DNA from: Halorubrum rutilum
Lineage (GTDB): Archaea; Halobacteriota; Halobacteria; Halobacteriales; Haloferacaceae
Length of the DNA: 64,000 bases
Assembly: GCF_024494565.1 (NCBI RefSeq)
Contig: NZ_JANHDN010000006.1
Span: 156,069-220,068 of the forward strand
Reading direction: 5' to 3'
Part shown: positions 28,217-35,335 of the stretch, piece after piece
How positions within the stretch are numbered: the first letter of the stretch is position 1
Layout: each line of letters starts with the position of its first letter
Made by a program: the position numbers and the translations under genes
Notes under the pieces: generated by a model
What the model saw: the letters and a program-made list of their open reading frames with translations, nothing else
Database searches by the model: none
Told to the model about the DNA's origin: nothing

Positions 28217-28843
28217 ATGTCTGAACCACAGAACCCTGCACCGTCCGAGCTGGAAGCGGCAATTGAACGGAATCCCGAGGCCGTCGCCGAGTTAGTGGAG
28301 CACCTCGACGCCGTCAACGAGCTACTGGACGTGCTCTCGCTGGGCGAGAGCGCCCTTGACGACGAGATGGTCCGGGAGCTCTCGGCCACGGGGTCGATGC
28401 TGGCGGAATCCGCCGACGGGCTGGCGACCGACGAGACCGTGGCGCTGGCCGAAACGGTCGGGGAAAACGGTAATGAACTGCAGGAGGCACTCGACACGGT
28501 GCTCACGCTCCAGCGGAGCGGGACGCTCGACGAACTGGCTGAGCTCGCGGAAGTTGGTTCGCTGGTGACCGCAGCACTCGACGATGAGATGGTCACGTCG
28601 CTGGCCGGTACCGGCGCCGTGCTCGGCGAGTTCACGCAGGCGGCGTCCGATGACGACACCCGTGACGGCATTGAGACGCTACTAGAGAGTGTCGGTGAAG
28701 CGGAACGGGAATCGCCCGAGCAGGTCGGTGCTGTCGGCCTGGTTCGCGGATTGCGGAATCCGGATGTTCAATACGGGTTGGGCTATCTGCTGGCACTTGC
28801 AGGCGCGCTTGGCCGTGCGCAATCTACGGAGAAGTCACACTAA
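28217..28843 (+). CDS. DUF1641 family protein
   Basis: A 208-residue acidic helical protein beginning at the ATG at 28217, 2 nt after the SQR-like stop; a longer frame from 28064 overlaps that gene and is rejected. The DUF1641 pattern shows in the ALDDEMVRELSATGSML and ALDDEMVTSLAGTGAVLGE repeats and the C-terminal GLVRGLRNPDVQYGLGYLLA. DUF1641 proteins are commonly encoded beside SQR-like or formate dehydrogenase genes in archaea and bacteria; their function is unknown, perhaps docking. The three genes from 26839 form one operon. Confidence 0.85.
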   Translation: MSEPQNPAPSELEAAIERNPEAVAELVEHLDAVNELLDVLSLGESALDDEMVRELSATGSMLAESADGLATDETVALAETVGENGNELQEALDTVLTLQRSGTLDELAELAEVGSLVTAALDDEMVTSLAGTGAVLGEFTQAASDDDTRDGIETLLESVGEAERESPEQVGAVGLVRGLRNPDVQYGLGYLLALAGALGRAQSTEKSH

Positions 28844-28907
28844 CCGCTCTTCCCGAGTCGGGCCACTCTCTCAGTCGATGTAGACGGGGAGTGACCGCAC
28901 TGTATTG

Positions 28908-28937
28908 TATTGTGTAGTAGACCCAAGAATATTAAAC
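28908..28937 (+). promoter_or_regulatory. Candidate sulfur-regulon motif and TATA box before thioredoxin
   Basis: TATTGTGTAG at 28908-28917 is followed after 10 nt by a TATA-like AATATTAAAC (28928-28937) about 27 nt before the ATG at 28960, indicating a leaderless promoter with an upstream-bound regulator site. The 11-mer GTATTGTGTAG occurs again before the gene at 42072. Confidence 0.55.
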
Positions 28938-28959
28938 ATCCGATGCGTAGAGTCTCGTA

Positions 28960-29298
28960 ATGGCAACACAGACAGCGGAGACGGACCGCGTGATCTCGCT
29001 CGATGACGACGACCTCGAAACGGTCGTCGAAGACAGCAGCGTCGCGCTTGTGGAATTCTACACTGAGTGGTGTGGCACCTGCAAACGAATGAAGCCGGTC
29101 CTCAAAGCACTCGCCGAAGACACCGACGCAACGATCCTGACGATCAACATCGAATCGAATCTCGAAACGGCCATCGAGTTCGGTGCCCAGAGCACGCCCA
29201 CGTTCGTCCTCTTTGTCGACGGGCAACCGGTGAAACAGCTTCGCGGTGGCCAGAACGAACAGACACTCCGGGATCTGATCGCCCAGTACCACGACTAA
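28960..29298 (+). CDS. trxA: Thioredoxin
   Basis: A 112-residue thioredoxin with the active site WCGTC (C38, C41) and the conserved cis-Pro segment QSTPTFVLF. It reduces disulfides or persulfides in the cytoplasm. CGTC differs from the usual CGPC, which makes a specialised redox potential or substrate likely. Two genes later the class-V aminotransferase follows, and the TusA/SQR operon lies upstream, so it may reduce sulfane-sulfur relay proteins. It starts at the first ATG after a leaderless-type TATA box. Confidence 0.92.
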   Translation: MATQTAETDRVISLDDDDLETVVEDSSVALVEFYTEWCGTCKRMKPVLKALAEDTDATILTINIESNLETAIEFGAQSTPTFVLFVDGQPVKQLRGGQNEQTLRDLIAQYHD

Positions 29299-29313
29299 CT
29301 CACCGACAACGAG

Positions 29314-30432
29314 ATGAACCCGAGAGAACTTCGCGCCGACACGCCCGCCCTGCATGAGGACGTCTACCTGAACTTCGGTGCCCACGGGCCGAGTCCACAG
29401 TACGTCGTCGAGGCTGCTGACGAGTTCGTACGGTCACACGAGTACGAAACGAGCACGCGAAACGACCCGTATGAGGTGGCGTTCGACACCTATGATCGCA
29501 TGCGGGAGCGCGTCGCCACCTTCGTCGGTGCGGACGACGATGAGATTGCGCTCACGGAGAGCACGACTGCGGGCATCAACGCTGTCGCGACCGCCATCGA
29601 CTGGGAGCCCGGGGATACCGTGGTTCGAACCGACCTTGAGCACCCGGCCGGGACGCTTCCGTGGCAACGCTTGGAACAGCAGGGCGTCGAGGTTCGCGTC
29701 GTCGAGACGGAGAGCGGTCGTGTCGATCTCGACGCATTCGCCGAGGCTGTCGCCGACGCGCGCCTGGCCTGTTTCAGTGCTGTGACGTGGACGCACGGCA
29801 CCCAGTTGCCCGTCGCCGACCTCGTCGATATCGCTCGCGAGGCCGGCGCGTTCACACTTGTTGACGCTGTCCAAGTGCCTGGACAACTCCCGATGAACGT
29901 CGGCGACTGGGGGGCAGACGCCGTCGCGGCGGCCGGCCACAAGTGGCTCCTCGGGCTGTGGGGCGGCGGCTTCCTCTATGTTGACCGGACAGCTGCTGAC
30001 TCCCTCCTACCCACCACAGTTGGGTACCGAAGCGTCGAGACGCCGACTGCAGATTCCTACGAGTTCGCAGCTGGCGCCCACCGATTCGAGGTCGGCTCGG
30101 CGAACCCGGCTCCACACGTCGCCTTGGCGGAAGCCATCGAGGCGATCAACGAAGTTGGAGTCGACCGTATCGCTGCCCGAATTCAGGAATTGGCCGGCCA
30201 GTTGGCCAATGAAGTTCCCAACGACCGCCTTCTCAGTCCTGCAGACCCCGAGTCAGGACTCGTGACAATCGACGTGGACGATCCCGAAGCGACCGTCGCT
30301 CGACTCGCGTCGGAGGGAATTGTCGTTCGTGCCGTGCCGACGCCGGACGCCGTCCGCGCATCGGTCCACGCGGTTAACACCCATGCTGAGGTCGGGCGGT
30401 TGCTGGACGCACTCGAATCGGAGTGGACCTGA
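29314..30432 (+). CDS. Class V aminotransferase, PLP-dependent (cysteine desulfurase-like)
   Basis: A 372-residue fold-type I PLP enzyme. The PLP Schiff-base Lys is in AAAGHKWLLG, the Asp and Gln contacts in TLVDAVQVPGQ and the class-V SAVTWTHGTQLPV stretch are present. Members are cysteine desulfurases, selenocysteine lyases and related epimerases. The mobile active-site Cys loop of NifS/SufS is not seen: the sequence near the expected site reads RASVHAVNTHAE. Persulfide formation on the enzyme is therefore doubtful, and it may be an isopenicillin-epimerase-like or other lyase. It begins 15 nt after the thioredoxin stop. Its last 59 nt overlap the HalOD1 gene on the other strand. Confidence 0.82.
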   Translation: MNPRELRADTPALHEDVYLNFGAHGPSPQYVVEAADEFVRSHEYETSTRNDPYEVAFDTYDRMRERVATFVGADDDEIALTESTTAGINAVATAIDWEPGDTVVRTDLEHPAGTLPWQRLEQQGVEVRVVETESGRVDLDAFAEAVADARLACFSAVTWTHGTQLPVADLVDIAREAGAFTLVDAVQVPGQLPMNVGDWGADAVAAAGHKWLLGLWGGGFLYVDRTAADSLLPTTVGYRSVETPTADSYEFAAGAHRFEVGSANPAPHVALAEAIEAINEVGVDRIAARIQELAGQLANEVPNDRLLSPADPESGLVTIDVDDPEATVARLASEGIVVRAVPTPDAVRASVHAVNTHAEVGRLLDALESEWT

Positions 30433-30640
30433 CGCGACCGCTGTCGTCAACGACTACGTCGTGACCACGATACGCGAATCGAATTTCGAGGTCAGACGCC
30501 GTTGAATTCTCGACTAACCGTTCTACTGCATCCGGATCGATGACCTCGGCTAGCGGGGGATCGAGTGTGACCGGCTCGACGCCCTCTGTCTCCGCGACGG
30601 CATCAATAATCTGGGGAATTGGACTCCTGAGTTTGTTCAT
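30374..30640 (-). CDS. Small HalOD1-domain protein
   Basis: An 88-residue protein that is little more than a HalOD1 domain: IIDAVAETEGVEP, then PPLAEVIDPDAVERLVE, then the strand LEIRFAYRGHDVVVDDSGRV. About 15 tail residues follow. It starts 6 nt after the dsrE-like stop, so it is in the tusA-dsrE operon. Its 3' end overlaps the aminotransferase gene by 59 nt, tail-to-tail. HalOD1 proteins are probable regulatory adaptors; here the partner may be the sulfur-transfer pathway. Confidence 0.75.
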   Translation of the reverse strand: MNKLRSPIPQIIDAVAETEGVEPVTLDPPLAEVIDPDAVERLVENSTASDLEIRFAYRGHDVVVDDSGRVRSTPIRVRPATARPQHGC

Positions 30641-30646
30641 TAGAGT

Positions 30647-31246
30647 TTAGACGAGGAGCTGGATGTCGGCGTCGGCCATGTCCTGCAGGGCGGTGGCGGC
30701 GCCGACGCCGGTCGTGACGCCGTCATAGAAGTCGTCCTCGTTGTAGTCCATCAGGTCGATGGTCATCTGACAGGCCTGGAACTCCACGCCCATGTCGAGG
30801 CTCGTCTCGAGGAGCTCCTCGATCGTGGCGGTGTCGTTGTCTGCGATCCGCTTTTCCATCAGCCGCGTCGTCACACGGTCCATTCCGGGGAGCGCGGCGA
30901 TGGCGTTGGGAACGGGCATGTTGGGGTTGCCGACGGAGCTGAGCTTGAGGTTCTTCGAGCGCTTCTCGTGGAGGATATCGAGCCCCCAGAACGTGTGGAA
31001 GACAGTCACCTCGTAGCCGAACGCGGCCGCGGTGCTGGCGAGGATGAGCGGCGGGTACGCCATGTCGAGCGTCCCCTTCGTGGCGATGATGCTCATCTTC
31101 TTGCCGCCGTCCTCGTCGGTGGCCTCGGCGAGCGCGTCCTCGAGCTCGTCGACACGCGCGGCCAGCTCTGCGCGGGAGGGGGCGTCGTCGGCCGGCACGT
31201 CCTCGGGTGACGTCTCCGCGGCCACGTCGGATGTGTCCGTACCCAT
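30647..31246 (-). CDS. DsrE/DsrF-like sulfur-transfer protein
   Basis: A 199-residue protein: an acidic low-complexity N-terminus (about 50 residues), then a DsrE/DsrF/DrsH-like fold from MSIIATKGTLDMAYPPLILA onward with C159 in FQACQMT as the likely sulfur-accepting Cys, equivalent to the conserved Cys of DsrE proteins. These proteins move sulfane sulfur between carriers such as TusA and acceptors. The start lies 2 nt after the tusA-like stop and the HalOD1 gene follows, so they form a minus-strand operon. High third-position GC fits its neighbours at 31742-35148. Confidence 0.85.
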   Translation of the reverse strand: MGTDTSDVAAETSPEDVPADDAPSRAELAARVDELEDALAEATDEDGGKKMSIIATKGTLDMAYPPLILASTAAAFGYEVTVFHTFWGLDILHEKRSKNLKLSSVGNPNMPVPNAIAALPGMDRVTTRLMEKRIADNDTATIEELLETSLDMGVEFQACQMTIDLMDYNEDDFYDGVTTGVGAATALQDMADADIQLLV

Positions 31247-31248
31247 CG

Positions 31249-31494
31249 TTACTCGGTCTTGCGGACGTAGTGTTTGTACACGTCGTCGCCTTCCGTCTGG
31301 TCGACGAGCTCGACCCCCGCGGTGCCGTCTGCCCAGCCGTCGATGTCGCTCACGCTGCCGGGATCGGTCGCCAGCACTTCGAGGATCTCACCCGCGTCGA
31401 GGCCGTCGATGGCGGACTTCGTCTTCACCACTGGCATGGGACACGATGCGCCTTTCACGTCGAGTGTCTCCGCGATGTCGAATTTGGAACTCAT
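31249..31494 (-). CDS. TusA-family sulfur carrier protein (second copy)
   Basis: An 81-residue single-domain TusA from the ATG at 31494; the longer frame to 31584 crosses AT-rich promoter sequence. C18 in SCPMPVVKTK is the persulfide site, and the following KTKSAIDGLDAGEILEV helix-strand pattern is typical. It pairs with the DsrE protein 2 nt downstream. It is transcribed divergently from the rhodanese-MBL gene; the 247-nt gap carries sulfur-type motifs on each side. Confidence 0.9.
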   Translation of the reverse strand: MSSKFDIAETLDVKGASCPMPVVKTKSAIDGLDAGEILEVLATDPGSVSDIDGWADGTAGVELVDQTEGDDVYKHYVRKTE

Positions 31495-31524
31495 TGTGTA
31501 TCTGCTCCGGTCGTGTGTATTGGA

Positions 31525-31539
31525 GCTATCGCACAATAC
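31525..31539 (-). promoter_or_regulatory. Candidate sulfur-regulon motif before tusA-dsrE
   Basis: On the minus strand GTATTGTGCGATAGC, about 31 nt before the ATG at 31494. It shares GTATTGTG with the sites before 28960 and 42072 and ATTGTGCGA with the site before the HTH regulator at 43503. Confidence 0.45.
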
Positions 31540-31671
31540 CCTCCAGCAAGATAAAAGATTGTTGGTTCTTGTGAAGGGCGCCAACTACCATATAACGCAA
31601 AACGTATTCAGGCACGCTATAAACCGAATAAGATACAGTAGGAGAGTATCTGACACCCACAGCCGACAGTA

Positions 31672-31697
31672 GTATTGTTTAGAAGAGGAAATACTAT
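31672..31697 (+). promoter_or_regulatory. Candidate sulfur-regulon motif and TATA before rhodanese-MBL
   Basis: GTATTGTTTAG at 31672-31682 is followed by AT-rich AATACTATGA (31689-31698), a TATA-like stretch about 45 nt before the ATG. The motif differs from the 28908 site at one position in the 11-mer. Confidence 0.4.
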
Positions 31698-31741
31698 GAA
31701 AATGCTTTTGTGCGTCGACCCGGTAGAAACGACTGCGAAAT

Positions 31742-32935
31742 ATGAATGCCGACGACTTTCCGACTCCGGACGTCGACGTCGACTCCGTCGACCCGGACTC
31801 GCTCAACCATCGAATCGACGCCGGTGAGGACGTGACGATCCTCGACGCGCGTATGCAGTCGGACTACGAGGAGTGGCGCATCGACGGCGAGAACGTCACG
31901 TCGATCAACGTCCCGTACTTCGAGTTCCTCGACGACGAGATCGACGACGACGTCCTCGATCGGATCCCCGACGACCGCGAGGTGACCGTCCTCTGCGCGA
32001 AGGGCGGCGCCAGCGAGTACGTCGCGGGCGCGCTCGCGGAGCGCGGCTACGACGTCGACCACCTCGAAGACGGGATGAACGGCTGGGCAAGCATCTACGA
32101 GGCCGTCGAGGTCGAGCGCTACGACGGCGCCGGCACGCTCCTCCAGTACCAGCGCCCCTCCTCGGGCTGCCTCGGCTACCTCCTCTACGATGGCGGCGAG
32201 GCCGCGATCATCGACCCGCTGCGCGTGTTCACCGACCGGTACCTCGACGACGCGGACGACTTCGGCGTCGACCTGACGTACGCCATCGACACGCACGTCC
32301 ACGCCGACCACATCTCGGGCGTGCGCGACCTTGACGAGAAAGGCGTCGAAGGCGTCATCCCCGAGGCCGCCGTCGACCGGGGCGTCACCTACGCCGACGA
32401 GCTGACCACGGCTGAAGACGGCGACGCGTTCGAAGTCGGCGACGCCACCATCGAGGCCGTCTACACCCCCGGCCACACGACCGGAATGACATCCTACCTC
32501 GTCGACGAGAGCCTGCTCGCGACCGGCGACGGGCTGTTCGTCGAGAGCGTCGCCCGCCCCGACCTCGAAGAGGGCGATGAGGGCGCCCCCGACGCGGCGC
32601 GCATGCTGTACGAGTCGCTCCAAGAGCGCGTGCTGACGCTACCCGACGACACCCTGATCGGCGGCGCGCACTTCAGCGACGCGGCTGAACCCGCCACCGA
32701 CGGCACCTACACGGCACCGGTCGGCGAGCTCGTCGCGGAGATGGACGCACTCACGACCGACGAACAGGAGTTCGTCGACCTGATTCTCTCGGACATGCCG
32801 CCGCGACCGGCCAACTACGAGGACATCATCGCGACGAACCTCGGGCAGCACGCCGTCGACGACGAGGAGGCGTTCACCTTAGAGCTCGGGCCGAACAACT
32901 GCGCCGCCAGTCAGGACTCGCTCGCGGGTGACTGA
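31742..32935 (+). CDS. Rhodanese-metallo-beta-lactamase fusion, persulfide dioxygenase/sulfurtransferase-like
   Basis: A 397-residue two-domain protein. Residues 12-115 are a rhodanese domain with active Cys C85 in VLCAKGGAS. Residues 130-370 are an ETHE1/Blh-type MBL domain with THVHADH, PGHTTGMTS, GDGLF and GAHFSD metal-ligand motifs. Fusions of this kind oxidise glutathione or other persulfides to sulfite, the rhodanese linking sulfite with persulfide to make thiosulfate. Haloarchaea use gamma-glutamylcysteine rather than glutathione, so the thiol is uncertain. It leads an operon with the split YeeE transporter 8 nt downstream. Confidence 0.88.
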   Translation: MNADDFPTPDVDVDSVDPDSLNHRIDAGEDVTILDARMQSDYEEWRIDGENVTSINVPYFEFLDDEIDDDVLDRIPDDREVTVLCAKGGASEYVAGALAERGYDVDHLEDGMNGWASIYEAVEVERYDGAGTLLQYQRPSSGCLGYLLYDGGEAAIIDPLRVFTDRYLDDADDFGVDLTYAIDTHVHADHISGVRDLDEKGVEGVIPEAAVDRGVTYADELTTAEDGDAFEVGDATIEAVYTPGHTTGMTSYLVDESLLATGDGLFVESVARPDLEEGDEGAPDAARMLYESLQERVLTLPDDTLIGGAHFSDAAEPATDGTYTAPVGELVAEMDALTTDEQEFVDLILSDMPPRPANYEDIIATNLGQHAVDDEEAFTLELGPNNCAASQDSLAGD

Positions 32936-32943
32936 CGACGCAC

Positions 32944-33501
32944 ATGGTTGCTGACCCAGTACTGCTACAGGCTGTCGCCGAACTGTTCCCCAACGGTATC
33001 AGCCGGTACGCCGTTGGCGGACTCCTCGTCGGGCTCGGCACCGTCCTGATCTACGTCGGGACGGGAATCCCGGCCGGAGCGAGCACGTTCTTAGAGTCGA
33101 CGCTGTCGTACGTCTCCGATCAATCCCGCTTCCAGCGGTACGTCGGCTCGCGAGATTGGCGGGTCGTGTTCACGGCCGGGATCGTCCTGGGTGCGCTCGC
33201 GTTCGCGGCGACGGTCCAGTCCGGCGTGGTCACGACCTCGCTGTACGAGCCCGGAACGACCGGCCGGCTCTACGAGGTCGCCGGCGTGACGCTGTGGACG
33301 ACGGAGATCCAGCCGTGGCGGCTGTTCCTCGGCGGTATCCTCGTCGGTATTGGGACCCGCGTCGGGAAGGGGTGTACGTCTGGACACGGCGTCTGTGGTG
33401 TCGGTTCGGCGTCGAAGACGTCGCTGGTCGGCGTCGCGACGTTCCTGACCGTGGCGATCGGGACCGCGCAGGTCGTCGCCGCGCTGGGGGTGAGTCCGTA
33501 G
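32944..33501 (+). CDS. YeeE/YedE family transporter, N-terminal half protein
   Basis: A 185-residue membrane protein with about four hydrophobic segments. It matches one half of a YeeE/YedE (DUF395, sulf_transp) transporter: LLVGLGTVLIYVGTGIPAG and the conserved Cys motif GKGCTSGHGVCGVG. YeeE transports thiosulfate into the cell, passing it along Cys residues on the central axis. In haloarchaea the protein is often split into two genes, and the following gene supplies the other half; it starts at the base after this stop. The genes are preceded by the rhodanese-MBL enzyme by 8 nt. Confidence 0.87.
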   Translation: MVADPVLLQAVAELFPNGISRYAVGGLLVGLGTVLIYVGTGIPAGASTFLESTLSYVSDQSRFQRYVGSRDWRVVFTAGIVLGALAFAATVQSGVVTTSLYEPGTTGRLYEVAGVTLWTTEIQPWRLFLGGILVGIGTRVGKGCTSGHGVCGVGSASKTSLVGVATFLTVAIGTAQVVAALGVSP

Positions 33502-33960
33502 ATGGCGGACCGACATCCCCTGTTCAAGCCGCTGGTGTTCGTCGGGGGGCTGATCTTTGGGTTCGGGCTCGGGTTCAGCCACATGGCGCGGCCGGAGGTC
33601 GTGGTGAACTTCCTCCTGTTCGACGACCTCGGCCTCCCGTTCGTCATGTTCGGGGCTGCGATCGTCTCCGGGATCGCGTTCGCGCTGCTGCCCCGGATCC
33701 GGGACGCCGCGCCCCTCACGGGGAGCCCGTACGAGCGCCGGCTGAAGCCGTTCGACCGGAACGTCCTCGTCGGCGGTGCCGTCTTCGGCGTCGGCTGGGG
33801 GCTCTCCGGCATCTGTCCGGGTGCCGCGTACGCCAGCCTCGGCGTCGGCAACGTCGCGATCCTCTGGGCGCTCGGCGGCATGTTCGTCGGCGCGTACGCG
33901 CAGGGGTACTGGCGGAGCCGGAGCCGGGCCCCCAACGCCGCCCCGGCGGGCGCGGACTGA
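33502..33960 (+). CDS. YeeE/YedE family transporter, C-terminal half protein
   Basis: A 152-residue membrane protein giving the other YeeE/YedE half: GFGLGFSHMARPEVVVNFLL, then the Cys motif GWGLSGICPGAAYASLG. It begins directly after the stop of the partner gene, so stoichiometric synthesis is expected. Together they could form one thiosulfate- or sulfane-sulfur-permeable unit. High third-position GC fits the surrounding block. Confidence 0.87.
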   Translation: MADRHPLFKPLVFVGGLIFGFGLGFSHMARPEVVVNFLLFDDLGLPFVMFGAAIVSGIAFALLPRIRDAAPLTGSPYERRLKPFDRNVLVGGAVFGVGWGLSGICPGAAYASLGVGNVAILWALGGMFVGAYAQGYWRSRSRAPNAAPAGAD

Positions 33961-33972
33961 CACGCCCGCCGT

Positions 33973-35148
33973 ATGGACCCCGCTCTCCTCGTCCTCTTCG
34001 TCGGCGCGGCGCTCGCCAGCCTGTTCATGGCGTGGGTCATCGGCGCCGGATCGAGCGGCGCGACGCCGTTCGCCCCCGCCGTCGGCGCGAACGCCATCGG
34101 GACGATGCGCGCCGCCCTGCTGGTGGGCGTCTTCGGCTTCGCCGGCGCCGTCACGCAGGGCGGCAACGTCTCGGAGGCCGTCGGAAGCGGCCTCGTGGGC
34201 GGTATCGACCTCCCCGTCGCCGGCGTGATCCTCGTCCTCGTCCTCGGCGCGGGGCTCATGGCGGTCGGTATCACGACCGGGATCCCGATCGCGACCGCGT
34301 TCACCGTGACCGGCGCCGTCATCGGCGTCGGCCTGGCGCTCGGCGGGACGCCGGTCTGGCCGAAGTACCGACAGGTCGCCGCGGTCTGGCTGTTGACGCC
34401 GGTGGTCGGCGGCGGCGTCGCGTTCGGGATCGCGAGCGTGCTCCCGCGTCCCGACGCGCCGGAGCGGTGCTGCGTTCCGGCGCTCGCCGGACTCGTCGCC
34501 GCCGTCCTCGCGAACGTTGAGTTCGGCTTCCTCGGCGCCGGGAGCGCGCCGGGCACCCTCCGCGGTCTCGCACAGCGCGCGCTGGGGGTCGACGGCGTCG
34601 CGTGGGGGGTCGCCGTCACCGCCGCCGCGGGGCTGGCGATCGCGGCCGTCGTCTGGTGGGACGTGGGACGCGACGAGGAGCGGGGTCTGCGGCGCGTGCT
34701 GCTCGCGCTCGGGTCGCTGGTGGCGTTCTCCGCGGGCGGGAGTCAGGTCGGGCTCGCCGTCGGACCGCTGCTCCCGCTGATCGACGAGCTGCGGGCGGTC
34801 TCGGCGTTCGCCGTCCTCGTCGGCGGCGGGCTGGGGATGCTCGTCGGGTCGTGGACGGGCGCGCCGCGCATGATTAAGTCGCTCGCCCAAGACTACTCGT
34901 CGCTCGGGCCGCGGCGCTCCATTTCTGCGCTCGTCCCGTCGTTCCTGATCGCCCAGCTGGCGGTGCTGCTCGGCGTGCCGGTCTCGTTCAACGAGATCGT
35001 CGTCAGCGCGATCATCGGGAGCGGCGCCGCGGTGGGCGGGCGGGACGCGGTCGACGCGCGGAAGATCCTCGTGACGGTCGGGGCGTGGGCCGGGTCGTTC
35101 GGCCTGTCGTTCGCGCTCGCGTACGCCGTCGCGGTCGGGCTCTTATAG
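33973..35148 (+). CDS. PiT-family (PHO4-like) anion transporter
   Basis: A 391-residue transporter of the inorganic-phosphate (PiT) family with about ten membrane segments. The duplicated signatures GANAIGTMRAALLVGVFGFAG (N-terminal half) and, in the C-terminal half, SFNEIVVSAIIGSGAAVGG are visible. PiT proteins normally take up phosphate or, as in CysP-like members, sulfate. It follows the split YeeE genes by 12 nt, so sulfate, sulfite or thiosulfate is a reasonable alternative substrate. The ATG at 33973 is used. It ends the high-GC operon that began at 31742. Confidence 0.82.
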   Translation: MDPALLVLFVGAALASLFMAWVIGAGSSGATPFAPAVGANAIGTMRAALLVGVFGFAGAVTQGGNVSEAVGSGLVGGIDLPVAGVILVLVLGAGLMAVGITTGIPIATAFTVTGAVIGVGLALGGTPVWPKYRQVAAVWLLTPVVGGGVAFGIASVLPRPDAPERCCVPALAGLVAAVLANVEFGFLGAGSAPGTLRGLAQRALGVDGVAWGVAVTAAAGLAIAAVVWWDVGRDEERGLRRVLLALGSLVAFSAGGSQVGLAVGPLLPLIDELRAVSAFAVLVGGGLGMLVGSWTGAPRMIKSLAQDYSSLGPRRSISALVPSFLIAQLAVLLGVPVSFNEIVVSAIIGSGAAVGGRDAVDARKILVTVGAWAGSFGLSFALAYAVAVGLL

Positions 35149-35335
35149 CGGCTCATGAGAGGCGCGGTCTCATGTACCCGTCTGTTTAAATTCTCAGGCT
35201 GTCGTGTGAACTCTGTACTGGACCTTATTATATTGGAAATTGACTGACATCGATACTACAGCTATTCGCTCCGGTCTGTGACACTCAGTAGCTCATACGT
35301 TACCCGAGGATGCAGAACAGGAGTCTCGGAAACGC

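Noticed and set aside
33091..34890. A 599-codon minus-strand frame and a 454-codon plus-strand frame in the YeeE/PiT region
   Set aside because: Arg/Pro/Asp-rich translations typical of shadow frames in GC-rich DNA; the true frames have clear transporters.
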